8,799 nt of DNA. Source: Thalassospiraceae bacterium. GTDB taxonomy: Bacteria; Pseudomonadota; Alphaproteobacteria; Rhodospirillales; Magnetovibrionaceae. The first letter of the stretch is position 1. Each line of letters starts with the position of its first letter. Under the pieces are notes generated by a model. The model worked only from the letters and a program-made list of their open reading frames with translations, made no database searches and was not told the DNA's origin. This document shows positions 1 through 5,711 of this stretch, piece by piece. The position numbers and the translations under genes were made by a program. Where the stretch lies: assembly GCA_030637845.1 (NCBI GenBank), contig DAOWFT010000103.1, positions 1 to 8,799 on the forward strand. Reading direction: 5' to 3'.

Positions 1-339
1 GATCAGTTTGCCGTCCCGCATCACCGGGAAGCGACGAAAGTTACTTTTAAGAAAATGCTCCGCCGTATCGATTAAGTTCATATCAAAATCCAAGGTCTGC
101 ACATCCGTGCTCATGTATTCGCTAACCGATCCGCCCCGATCCTGATGATAGCTGGTGCTAAACACAATCTTCAGGCAGTCCTTCTTCGATAATATTCCAA
201 CCAGAGTTCCCGCATCGTCAACCACCGGGGCACCCGATAGGCGTTTTTCCAGCAAAACATGTATGGCTTTGTGAATGTTGGTATCCGGCGTAAAGGTAAC
301 CAGCTGTGATGTCATTATGTCAGCAACGCTAAGTTCCAT
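1..339 (-). CDS. CBS-domain-pair protein, 3' end cut by window edge
   Basis: The first 113 residues of a small CBS (Bateman) protein are present and the frame is still open at position 1. Residues 1-60 form the first CBS repeat, starting MELSVADIMT and including LSGAPVVDDAGTLVGILSKK. The second repeat begins near EYMSTDVQTL and includes FRRFPVMRDGKLI, where the window ends. Standalone proteins of this type are usually about 140 residues, so only a short tail is missing. CBS pairs commonly bind adenine nucleotides and act as energy sensors; the ligand here is unknown. The ATG at 339 shares its A with the TAA stop of nqrM (TAATG), and GGAG lies 10 nt upstream, so translation is probably coupled to the NQR operon. 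A regulatory role for the NQR complex is inference only. Confidence 0.9.
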   Translation of the reverse strand, partial: MELSVADIMTSQLVTFTPDTNIHKAIHVLLEKRLSGAPVVDDAGTLVGILSKKDCLKIVFSTSYHQDRGGSVSEYMSTDVQTLDFDMNLIDTAEHFLKSNFRRFPVMRDGKLI

Positions 340-491
340 TATATATCTTCTCCCTTACAGGCCGGGCAATTTCTTACCACGGCGTTGCCACCACATGAAC
401 CTTTAAGCGGCCCACGGCCAACCAACAGACCAACGGCAAGGCCAGCCATTACCAGCAAAAATATTCCAAATGTTATAAAAAAAATGCCCAT
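339..491 (-). CDS. nqrM: NqrM (DUF539), short NQR maturation protein
   Basis: A 50-residue protein with one N-terminal membrane helix (about residues 3-24, starting MGIFFITFGIFLLVMAG), then a basic GRGPLKGSCGG segment and a CPAC pair. NqrM is known to be required for maturation of Na+-NQR, probably delivering iron for the membrane-embedded NqrD/NqrE centre. Cys33 in the GSCGG motif is at the position reported as critical in the Vibrio protein. Three cysteines are visible (33, 42, 45); family members I know carry a fourth in a C-terminal tail that is absent here. The ATG at 491 has GGAG about 7 nt upstream, inside the end of apbE, and starts 3 nt after the apbE stop. It overlaps the following CBS gene by one base. 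Its position after nqrF-apbE is the typical one. Confidence 0.88.
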   Translation of the reverse strand: MGIFFITFGIFLLVMAGLAVGLLVGRGPLKGSCGGNAVVRNCPACKGEDI

Positions 492-494
492 GCC

Positions 495-1514
495 CTATGC
501 TCCATACCCTTGACTAAAGCTCAATACATCAACTTCGCGCAATTTGTCCCCGTCACGCATAATAAAAAGCGCGCTGCCATCAAAGGCGGCCAGCATATTG
601 CGCGCACGCGCTGGGCCCAGTACCAGCGCCGCTGTCGCCAAGCCATCGGCCAATTGCCCGGTTGGCGCCAGCACACTAACTTGGGCAACTTCATTTTCAA
701 CCGTCCTTGCGGTTCTTGGGTCGACCACATGACCATAGCGCCGCCCGACAAAACTATATCCCTCTGCGCCATTACCGGATGTAGCCAAAGCACGCCCATC
801 CCATTCAATTGCGCGTTGCAGTTTTTTAGCACCGGGGCGTTCTATTCCCATACGCCATGGCCGCCCGCTGGGGTGATGGCCGCCCGCTGCAATTTCACCA
901 CCAAGCTCAAGCAAAAAGTCCGCACCATCCAGCCCCCGGACAATTTCATCCAGCGCGTGGCCCTTGGCAATGGCGCAAAGGTCAAGGCTAAGACCGCGCC
1001 GCGCCGTTTGCAGCTGGTTTCCATTGAGGTTGAGATCCCGGTAATGACCAGCCGGACGAGTGGCGCTTATGTAGGTTGAGCCAAAACCAAAACGCCGCCC
1101 CATGGGGGCGCTTGTCGGGTCAAACGCACCATCACTGGCCCGGGCAATATCTAGTGCCATACGAAGAACAGACGCGGTTTCTTTGGAAATGGCCATGTTT
1201 GGATTTGTGTTTGCATTATTTGCGAAATTGAACTGTGCCAGTTCTGAATCCTTGCGAAATGGTGACATTAGCTTATCAATCCGCTGCACCACGGTTTCAA
1301 TTTTTTTACGCGCAAACAATGCATCCGCCGTATTTGCCATAACCAGACGCCACGCAGAACCAAACGCAGGGCCGGTTTCTACCCGCACACCACCCGTCAA
1401 AACAGAGGCAGCTAATGCAAAATTGTTAACGCCAGCCACCAATGTTGCACTCAATGTTGCACTGGCGGTCAATTTAATAAACTGTCTTTTGCTAATTGGC
1501 GTGGGAATAAACAA
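495..1514 (-). CDS. apbE: ApbE, FAD:protein FMN transferase
   Basis: This 339-residue exported flavin transferase attaches FMN from FAD to a threonine of target proteins, here most plausibly NqrC. Visible family motifs are DGAFDPTSAP (128-137), DLCAIAKGHALD (178-189, where a Gly or Ser usually replaces the Cys), LLELGGEIAAGG (201-212), RPWRMGIERP (218-227), ATSGNGAEGYS (244-254), HVVDPRTA (262-269) and LADGLATA (288-295, Mg2+ site). The N terminus is SKRQFIK followed by a hydrophobic stretch and ALA at 33-35. This resembles a Tat signal with KR in place of RR and a signal peptidase I site. No lipobox Cys is seen, unlike the lipoprotein ApbE of Escherichia coli. The start is TTG at 1514: GGAG lies 8 nt upstream, nqrF ends only 3 nt before it, and the next in-frame ATG would remove the signal peptide. 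Confidence 0.95.
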   Translation of the reverse strand: MFIPTPISKRQFIKLTASATLSATLVAGVNNFALAASVLTGGVRVETGPAFGSAWRLVMANTADALFARKKIETVVQRIDKLMSPFRKDSELAQFNFANNANTNPNMAISKETASVLRMALDIARASDGAFDPTSAPMGRRFGFGSTYISATRPAGHYRDLNLNGNQLQTARRGLSLDLCAIAKGHALDEIVRGLDGADFLLELGGEIAAGGHHPSGRPWRMGIERPGAKKLQRAIEWDGRALATSGNGAEGYSFVGRRYGHVVDPRTARTVENEVAQVSVLAPTGQLADGLATAALVLGPARARNMLAAFDGSALFIMRDGDKLREVDVLSFSQGYGA

Positions 1515-1517
1515 GGT

Positions 1518-2744
1518 TCAAACTCCAAAATCGTCATAAAATACATTGTCCCGCGGGACGCCCAATTTGTCCAACATGGTGCGTATCGCCTTGATCATAA
1601 GCGGGGGGCCGCACAGGTAATATTCACAAGTTTCGGGTGCCGGATGATTTTTTAAGTGTTTGCGGTAAACGACATCATGGATAAAGCCGGTTTCGCCTTC
1701 CCACCCATCTTCTTCTGCCGGGGCGGATAGGGCCACATGCCAGGAAAAGTTTTCATGTTCCTTTGCAAGCCTTTCCATCTTGTTGACGTAATAAAGATCA
1801 ATAAGCGAACGTGCGCCATACCAGTAACTCATGCTTCGTTTGCTGTTTATGCGTTCAAGCTGATCATAAACATGCGCGCAAAGCGGTGCCATACCAACAC
1901 CGCCGCCGATAAAAATCATTTCTTGGGTTGTATCTTGAACAAAGAAATTTCCATAAGGCCCTGAAGCATGAACCTTGTCGCCAACCTTTAGGCCGAACAG
2001 ATACGAAGAAACTATGCCCGGCATTGCATCCGGATTTGTACTTGGCGGCAAGGCCAGGCGAATGTTTAAAAGTAATGTTTCCGTGTCATTTGGGCTATTA
2101 GCCAATGAATAGGCACGATTTTGCGCATCACGACTTATAACTTTCAAATTGCGAAGACCCAGACGCCGCCAAGTGCTTTCATGTTCGGGCCGAACTTCGA
2201 TATCGGAAAACGAAAGATTAAATCGGGGGGCGCTTAGCAAAACGTATCCCCCGGCGGGGAAGTTTCTGCTTTCCCCCGATGGCAATGCTAAAACAACTTC
2301 CTTTATTAATGGCGAAAGCGTTCGGGTTTCTTTTACTGTACATGTCCAGCTTTCAGCTCCGAGCATTTCTGCCGGCACGGTAATTTCCAAATCACCGCGC
2401 ACCACCACTTGACAGGCCAAGCGGTAACCCTGGGTGATGTCGGCGTTGCTCAACTTGGCGCGTTCAACCGGTAGCACCATGCCGGTTTGTGTTTCGTCCA
2501 AAATCTTGACTCGGCACAAACCGCAGGAACCAACCCCCCGGCAGGCAGTGGGAAGATGCACGCCGCCATGCTCTAATGCACCCAGCAATTTTTCGCCCAG
2601 CGCACTTTCGATTACCCGCTCACCATTGACGTTAAGTTGCGCATGTCCGTTTCCCCACAGAACGGTGCGCGCACCAAGAACAATCAAGACCAGAACCATA
2701 ACCAGCCCCGTAAACACCGCGCTACCGAGAATGATTTCGTTCAT
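1518..2744 (-). CDS. nqrF: NqrF, NADH-oxidising subunit of Na+-NQR
   Basis: This subunit oxidises NADH in the cytoplasm and passes electrons through FAD and a 2Fe-2S cluster to the membrane iron centre of NqrD/E. From the ATG at 2744 the protein is 408 residues, the usual length. It has an N-terminal membrane anchor (about 4-24) and a ferredoxin domain with cluster ligands C68, C74, C77 and C111. The FAD domain carries RAYSLAN (210-216). The NADH domain carries GGGVGMAP (280-287), MSYWYGAR (305-312) and CGPP (378-381), and the protein ends YDDFGV, like other NqrF. An upstream in-frame ATG at 2783 would overlap nqrE by 32 nt and add 13 untypical residues. The ATG at 2744 has GGTGA upstream, starts 7 nt after the nqrE stop and gives the family N terminus. 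The apbE gene follows after 3 nt. Confidence 0.97.
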   Translation of the reverse strand: MNEIILGSAVFTGLVMVLVLIVLGARTVLWGNGHAQLNVNGERVIESALGEKLLGALEHGGVHLPTACRGVGSCGLCRVKILDETQTGMVLPVERAKLSNADITQGYRLACQVVVRGDLEITVPAEMLGAESWTCTVKETRTLSPLIKEVVLALPSGESRNFPAGGYVLLSAPRFNLSFSDIEVRPEHESTWRRLGLRNLKVISRDAQNRAYSLANSPNDTETLLLNIRLALPPSTNPDAMPGIVSSYLFGLKVGDKVHASGPYGNFFVQDTTQEMIFIGGGVGMAPLCAHVYDQLERINSKRSMSYWYGARSLIDLYYVNKMERLAKEHENFSWHVALSAPAEEDGWEGETGFIHDVVYRKHLKNHPAPETCEYYLCGPPLMIKAIRTMLDKLGVPRDNVFYDDFGV

Positions 2745-2751
2745 TGCATTT

Positions 2752-3354
2752 TCACCCAAACCCAAGATCGCCGAAAACGGCAAAACCCATGGACATCATT
2801 CCGGTCAGAATAAATGCCAGACCCAGCCCGCGCAGGCCTTTCGGTACCAGATTTTCATCAATGCGCTCACGCAATGCCGCTAACGCCCAAATCGCCAAGG
2901 CCCAACCAAGACCGGAACCAAACCCGTAAACAACGCTTTCGGAAAAATCGTAGTGCCGTTCAACCATGAACAGGCTGGCGCCAAGAATGGCGCAGTTGAC
3001 CGTAATCAACGGCAGAAAAATACCTAACGCCTGATAGAGTTTGGGAAAAAAACGATCCAGAACCATCTCAAGAATTTGCACCGTGGCCGCAATCACGCCG
3101 ATGGAGGCGATTAACGTAAGAAAACTTAAATCTATATCTACAAGGCCCATCCACGACAGGGCGCCATCAGCCAAAACCCAGTTAAATATCAGATTGTTGA
3201 TGGGTACCGTAATGGTTTCAACAACAATCATGGCCAAGCCAAGCCCAAGCGCCGTTTCAAAATGACGCGAAACCGCAAGGAAGGTGCACATGCCAAGAAA
3301 GTATGCGAGCGCCAAATTGTCGCTGAATATAGATTTGAGAAATAGCTCAATCAT
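2752..3354 (-). CDS. nqrE: NqrE, membrane subunit of Na+-NQR
   Basis: A 200-residue integral membrane protein with about six helices, normal for NqrE (paralogous to RnfA). With NqrD it forms the inverted-topology pair holding a 2Fe-2S cluster in the membrane. The two cysteines expected to ligate it are present: C23 in FLGMCTFLAVS and C121 in LITVNCAILGA. Other family stretches are VVETITVPINNLI (44-56), LDRFFPKLYQALGIFLPL (99-116), ESVVYGFGSG and PKGLRGLGLAF. The ATG at 3354 overlaps the nqrD stop in an ATGA, so translation is probably coupled, and GGAG lies 7 nt upstream. I see no unusual substitutions. The gene sits between nqrD and nqrF as in classical operons. The pair NqrD/NqrE rather than RnfA/RnfE is assigned mainly because nqrF follows. 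Confidence 0.96.
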   Translation of the reverse strand: MIELFLKSIFSDNLALAYFLGMCTFLAVSRHFETALGLGLAMIVVETITVPINNLIFNWVLADGALSWMGLVDIDLSFLTLIASIGVIAATVQILEMVLDRFFPKLYQALGIFLPLITVNCAILGASLFMVERHYDFSESVVYGFGSGLGWALAIWALAALRERIDENLVPKGLRGLGLAFILTGMMSMGFAVFGDLGFG

Positions 3355-4010
3355 GGAGCATCTCCTTCACTTCTGGAGCTATCGGCATCCAAAAGCGTTT
3401 CGACATGATCGGGTTTAATTGTACGCACAGCCCAAACCAGCAACCCCAGCAGGAAAAATGCACTAGGCGGTAACGACATCATCTTTAGCGGCGTAAACCA
3501 ACCACCGCTTTCTGCCAAAGGCAACACCGCTTGACCCATAAGCGTACCTGCGGCCAATAATTCGCGCAGCGCGCCGATCAACAGTAAAATCCATGCATAA
3601 CCCAGACCGTTGCCAATTCCGTCAAGCAAGCTTGGGAGTGGTGGATTTTTCATGGCAAAGGCCTCGGCCCGGCCAAGCACTATGCAGTTGGTGACTATCA
3701 GGCCAACAAACACGCTAAGCCGCTTGCTCATTTCAAACATGTACGCCTGTAATATCTGGTCAACAACAATAACCAGCGATGCAATGATGGTGATTTGCAC
3801 GATTAAACGAATGGTTTTGGGAATATGGTGACGGATCAGGCTGATGAGCGTATTGGAAAAACCAATAACAAAAATCAATGCCACACTCATAACCAGCGCA
3901 GTTGAAAGCGATGTGGTTACCGCCAGCGCCGAACAAATACCCAGCACATGCAGTATGACCGGATTGGCGGAGATAATCGGCTCGAGTAATGGTTTGTTAT
4001 CAAATGCCAT
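3351..4010 (-). CDS. nqrD: NqrD, membrane subunit of Na+-NQR
   Basis: A 219-residue integral membrane subunit, paralogous to RnfE and partner of NqrE. It contributes C26 (HVLGICSALAV) and C109 (VGLIVTNCIVLGRAEAFA) to the shared 2Fe-2S cluster. Other strong family stretches are VVDQILQAYMFEMSKRLSVF (82-101), LLDGIGNGLGYAW and PPSAFFLLGLLVWAVRTIKP near the C terminus. The frame is open further upstream, to a start at 4070, but those 20 residues lie inside the nqrC coding end and do not look like NqrD. The ATG at 4010 gives the normal N terminus (MAFDNKPLLEPI), has GAGG 7 nt upstream and shares its A with the nqrC stop (TAATG). It overlaps nqrE by 4 nt at its 3' end. Confidence 0.96.
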   Translation of the reverse strand: MAFDNKPLLEPIISANPVILHVLGICSALAVTTSLSTALVMSVALIFVIGFSNTLISLIRHHIPKTIRLIVQITIIASLVIVVDQILQAYMFEMSKRLSVFVGLIVTNCIVLGRAEAFAMKNPPLPSLLDGIGNGLGYAWILLLIGALRELLAAGTLMGQAVLPLAESGGWFTPLKMMSLPPSAFFLLGLLVWAVRTIKPDHVETLLDADSSRSEGDAP

Positions 4011-4693
4011 TATCCTGCCTCTCGTTTTAGGCGTGCAAGATACGGCCCGTAACCATCCGGTCCGAACCAAAACCGCACCAGATTGGTAACCCCTGTGCCG
4101 GTTCGGGTGGCGCCAGAAATGCCGTCAACTTCATGCACACCTTCGGCAGTGCCCTTGACTACTTCAATACGGATGGCACCACTTTGATCGCTAACCTGCT
4201 TATCAGACCACAGCGCCTGCCATTCCTCTTCCATGATGCGCGCACCCATACCGGGGGTTTCATCTTGTTGATGAAAAGTAAGCGCGGCAATTGTATTGAG
4301 GTCTCCCGCAAGGGCCAGATAACCTATCAGCATTGATTTATAACCGCTGCCACGAACAGGCAGAATGACCAGATCAAGCCGACCATCGGTTCGTAATTCA
4401 TAAACCGTTAGAACGTCCTCGACCTGACCCAGCCCGGCTATGTCTTTGCTTGATTCCAATTCGCTTTCGCTGCCCGGATCACGCCTTACGCTGGTGCCGC
4501 TAACGCGGTCTATCAGCTGTGTCGTGGGCATGCCGACACCAAGGGTTTGCAAAACCTCAACCAGACTGGCGGAACTTGCGCGCAGGCGGTTGGCATCTTG
4601 TAGCGGTTTCAAGGTCACGGCGGTAAACGACACTACGATTGAGCAAACCAGTGCCACCAGAAAAGCTACGCCCAGAGTTTTGAGGTTACTCAT
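4010..4693 (-). CDS. nqrC: NqrC, periplasmic covalent-FMN subunit of Na+-NQR
   Basis: A 227-residue subunit with one N-terminal membrane helix (about 6-27) and a periplasmic FMN-binding domain. It normally accepts electrons from the membrane 2Fe-2S centre and hands them to the FMN of NqrB. The flavinylation site is intact: D190-G-I-S-G-A-T196, where T196 is the expected FMN-phosphoester residue installed by ApbE. HQQDETPGMGARI (141-153) is the typical flavin-pocket motif. An upstream in-frame start at 4771 would add 26 residues lying within nqrB. The ATG at 4693 is chosen because GGAGG is 7 nt upstream and the sequence then begins MSNLKTLGVAF, as in the family. The gene overlaps the end of nqrB by 8 nt. 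It is the only subunit in this operon with a visible covalent flavin site, so it is the only clear substrate for ApbE. Confidence 0.95.
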   Translation of the reverse strand: MSNLKTLGVAFLVALVCSIVVSFTAVTLKPLQDANRLRASSASLVEVLQTLGVGMPTTQLIDRVSGTSVRRDPGSESELESSKDIAGLGQVEDVLTVYELRTDGRLDLVILPVRGSGYKSMLIGYLALAGDLNTIAALTFHQQDETPGMGARIMEEEWQALWSDKQVSDQSGAIRIEVVKGTAEGVHEVDGISGATRTGTGVTNLVRFWFGPDGYGPYLARLKREAG

Positions 4694-5528
4694 GTTTGGG
4701 CCTCCAGCTAAACGCACGATCAACAAGCGGAGCAAACAAGCTCCCCAGCAGAACGGCAAACACCATGCCATCGGGCTGATCGGGATTGGCTGTGCGGATC
4801 AGAATAATTAATGCGCCAACCATAAGACCATAAGCCCAGCGGGCACTTTCACTTCGCGGCATGCTTTCGGGCGCTGCTGCCATAAATAAAATTCCCGGCG
4901 CAAATGTGCCGAGAATAAAATGCGCCCACCATGATGAGGATTCCGGTTGTGACATCAACAAAATTGTTGCGGCGACACCCGCCACCGCACCCACAACAAC
5001 CCGCCACGATAAAATACCTTTCCATAACAGCCATGCAGCGCCCGGCAAGCATGACATCGCCAATAGATGATCCGGTGCAGCGGAAAGTATCCACAGCGTT
5101 TCATAGCCCCCTTCGGGAAATGAAAAAATGGCAAACGCTAACGCAATAACGACTGGCGAAAGAACGGTCTTGCCACCAAAAATTTCGCGACCGAATACCC
5201 AACCAAAGCTGGCGGCCAATACTGCTCCGCCCCAACCCACGGGCGAGGGTAATAATAAGGAAAAAAGCATGGCAAAGTTAAATTGATCAGCCGTGGGTGT
5301 TTTGCCGATTTGTTTTGTGAACACAATGCTCCAGCCATAGGCGACAGCAAACAACAAGACCAGCAAGACAAGCCGCTGCAACGCCATATCCTGACCATCG
5401 GTGTAAAAACGAACCAATAGCGGCGGTATGAGAGCCAACGTAAATTGAAAATCTTTCTGCCACCACCGACCATGCGTATCTTGATGGGGTGTTGGCACGG
5501 CATCGCTATTGGCAGGCGGTAATTCCAT
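4686..5528 (-). CDS. nqrB: Short divergent NqrB-like membrane protein without flavinylation motif
   Basis: A 280-residue protein with about nine predicted membrane helices in the NqrB/RnfD family. Recognisable stretches are FGREIFGGKTVLSP (112-125), ILSWRVVVGAVAG, HFILGTFAPGILFMAAAPES, RWAYGLMVGALIILIRTANP and PDGMVFAVLLGSLFAPLVDRA near the C terminus. Canonical NqrB is about 410 residues with a cytoplasmic N-terminal arm and an SGAT motif whose Thr carries FMN. Here the arm is reduced to about 25 hydrophilic residues, and the loop after FSFPEGGYETLWI has no SGAT or similar. The frame is open throughout, so a simple frameshift does not explain the loss. The ATG at 5528 has GGAGAG 9 nt upstream and begins the operon; no nqrA precedes it. 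The family is clear, but quinone reduction or Na+ transport by this version cannot be assumed. Confidence 0.85.
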   Translation of the reverse strand: MELPPANSDAVPTPHQDTHGRWWQKDFQFTLALIPPLLVRFYTDGQDMALQRLVLLVLLFAVAYGWSIVFTKQIGKTPTADQFNFAMLFSLLLPSPVGWGGAVLAASFGWVFGREIFGGKTVLSPVVIALAFAIFSFPEGGYETLWILSAAPDHLLAMSCLPGAAWLLWKGILSWRVVVGAVAGVAATILLMSQPESSSWWAHFILGTFAPGILFMAAAPESMPRSESARWAYGLMVGALIILIRTANPDQPDGMVFAVLLGSLFAPLVDRAFSWRPKHE

Positions 5529-5535
5529 TTAATAT

Positions 5536-5557
5536 AACTCTCCGAAGTGAGGAGGTT
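5536..5557 (-). promoter_or_regulatory. Possible hairpin sequestering the nqrB ribosome-binding site
   Basis: In the nqr transcript, AACCTCC (5557-5551) can pair with GGAG-A-GTT (5543-5536) across a 7-nt loop TCACTTC, giving 7 base pairs with one bulged A. The right arm contains the GGAGAG Shine-Dalgarno of nqrB. The fold could limit translation initiation of the first gene. It may be a coincidence, since any CCTCC near a ribosome-binding site pairs with it. Confidence 0.35.
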
Positions 5558-5677
5558 TTGACCCTTATTTATGGTATCCTCTATGCACTGGAAAAACCAG
5601 CACCGACATCGGCGCTTGCGATGGTATCCAGATAATAACCAATATCAATATAGTGACAGCGTGCAGTGGTCGTGTTC

Positions 5678-5691
5678 TAATTTTAAAATTA
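5678..5691. promoter_or_regulatory. 14-bp AT-only palindrome upstream of ald
   Basis: TAATTTTAAAATTA reads the same on both strands and ends 8 nt before the GAGGG ribosome-binding site of ald. It could be an operator for a dimeric regulator; alanine dehydrogenase genes are often controlled by Lrp/AsnC-type proteins, whose sites are AT-rich. No regulator gene is in the window. Chance is a real alternative because the sequence is purely A and T. Confidence 0.3.
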
Positions 5692-5711
5692 CCAAAAATG
5701 AGGGTCAGTCC

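Larger units (their letters stand above)
5529..5711. promoter_or_regulatory. Divergent intergenic region between nqrB and ald
   Basis: This 183-bp spacer must hold the promoters for both transcription units. On the minus strand, TTGATA (5648-5643), a 16-nt spacer and TACCAT (5626-5621) form a moderate sigma-70-like candidate for the nqr operon. On the plus strand, TTGACC (5558-5563) followed after 18 nt by TATGCA (5582-5587) is a weaker candidate for ald. A 9-bp direct repeat ATGGTATCC occurs at 5571-5579 and 5621-5629, spaced exactly 50 bp. A perfect 14-bp palindrome lies at 5678-5691. Promoter assignments are by eye only. Confidence 0.5.

Noticed and set aside
510..1539. Plus-strand open frames opposite apbE
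   Set aside because: They are antisense to a well-supported gene, lack ribosome-binding sites and resemble no family.
2745..2783. Longer NqrF start at 2783
   Set aside because: It overlaps nqrE by 32 nt and adds residues before the normal membrane anchor.
4011..4070. Longer NqrD start at 4070
   Set aside because: It would lie within the nqrC 3' end and add 20 residues unlike any NqrD; the TAATG start at 4010 fits the family.
4694..4771. Longer NqrC start at 4771
   Set aside because: The added residues overlap nqrB coding sequence, while GGAGG sits 7 nt before 4693.
339..5528. RNF complex instead of NQR
   Set aside because: The NADH/FAD/2Fe-2S NqrF is present, while RnfB and RnfC are absent; nqrM and the B-C-D-E-F order also point to NQR.
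4686..5528. Frameshift or pseudogene explanation for the short NqrB
   Set aside because: The frame is open from a good ribosome-binding site to a stop that overlaps nqrC normally, and family motifs run in order to the C terminus.
5588..5600. CTGG-AAAAA-CCAG dyad as a terminator
   Set aside because: Only four base pairs with no following T-run on either strand, and it lies in a promoter region.
5571..5711. N-terminal extension of alanine dehydrogenase by 47 codons
   Set aside because: Alanine dehydrogenases start at MLLGIPKE-type sequences, a good ribosome-binding site precedes 5712, and the extension is low in protein-like character.
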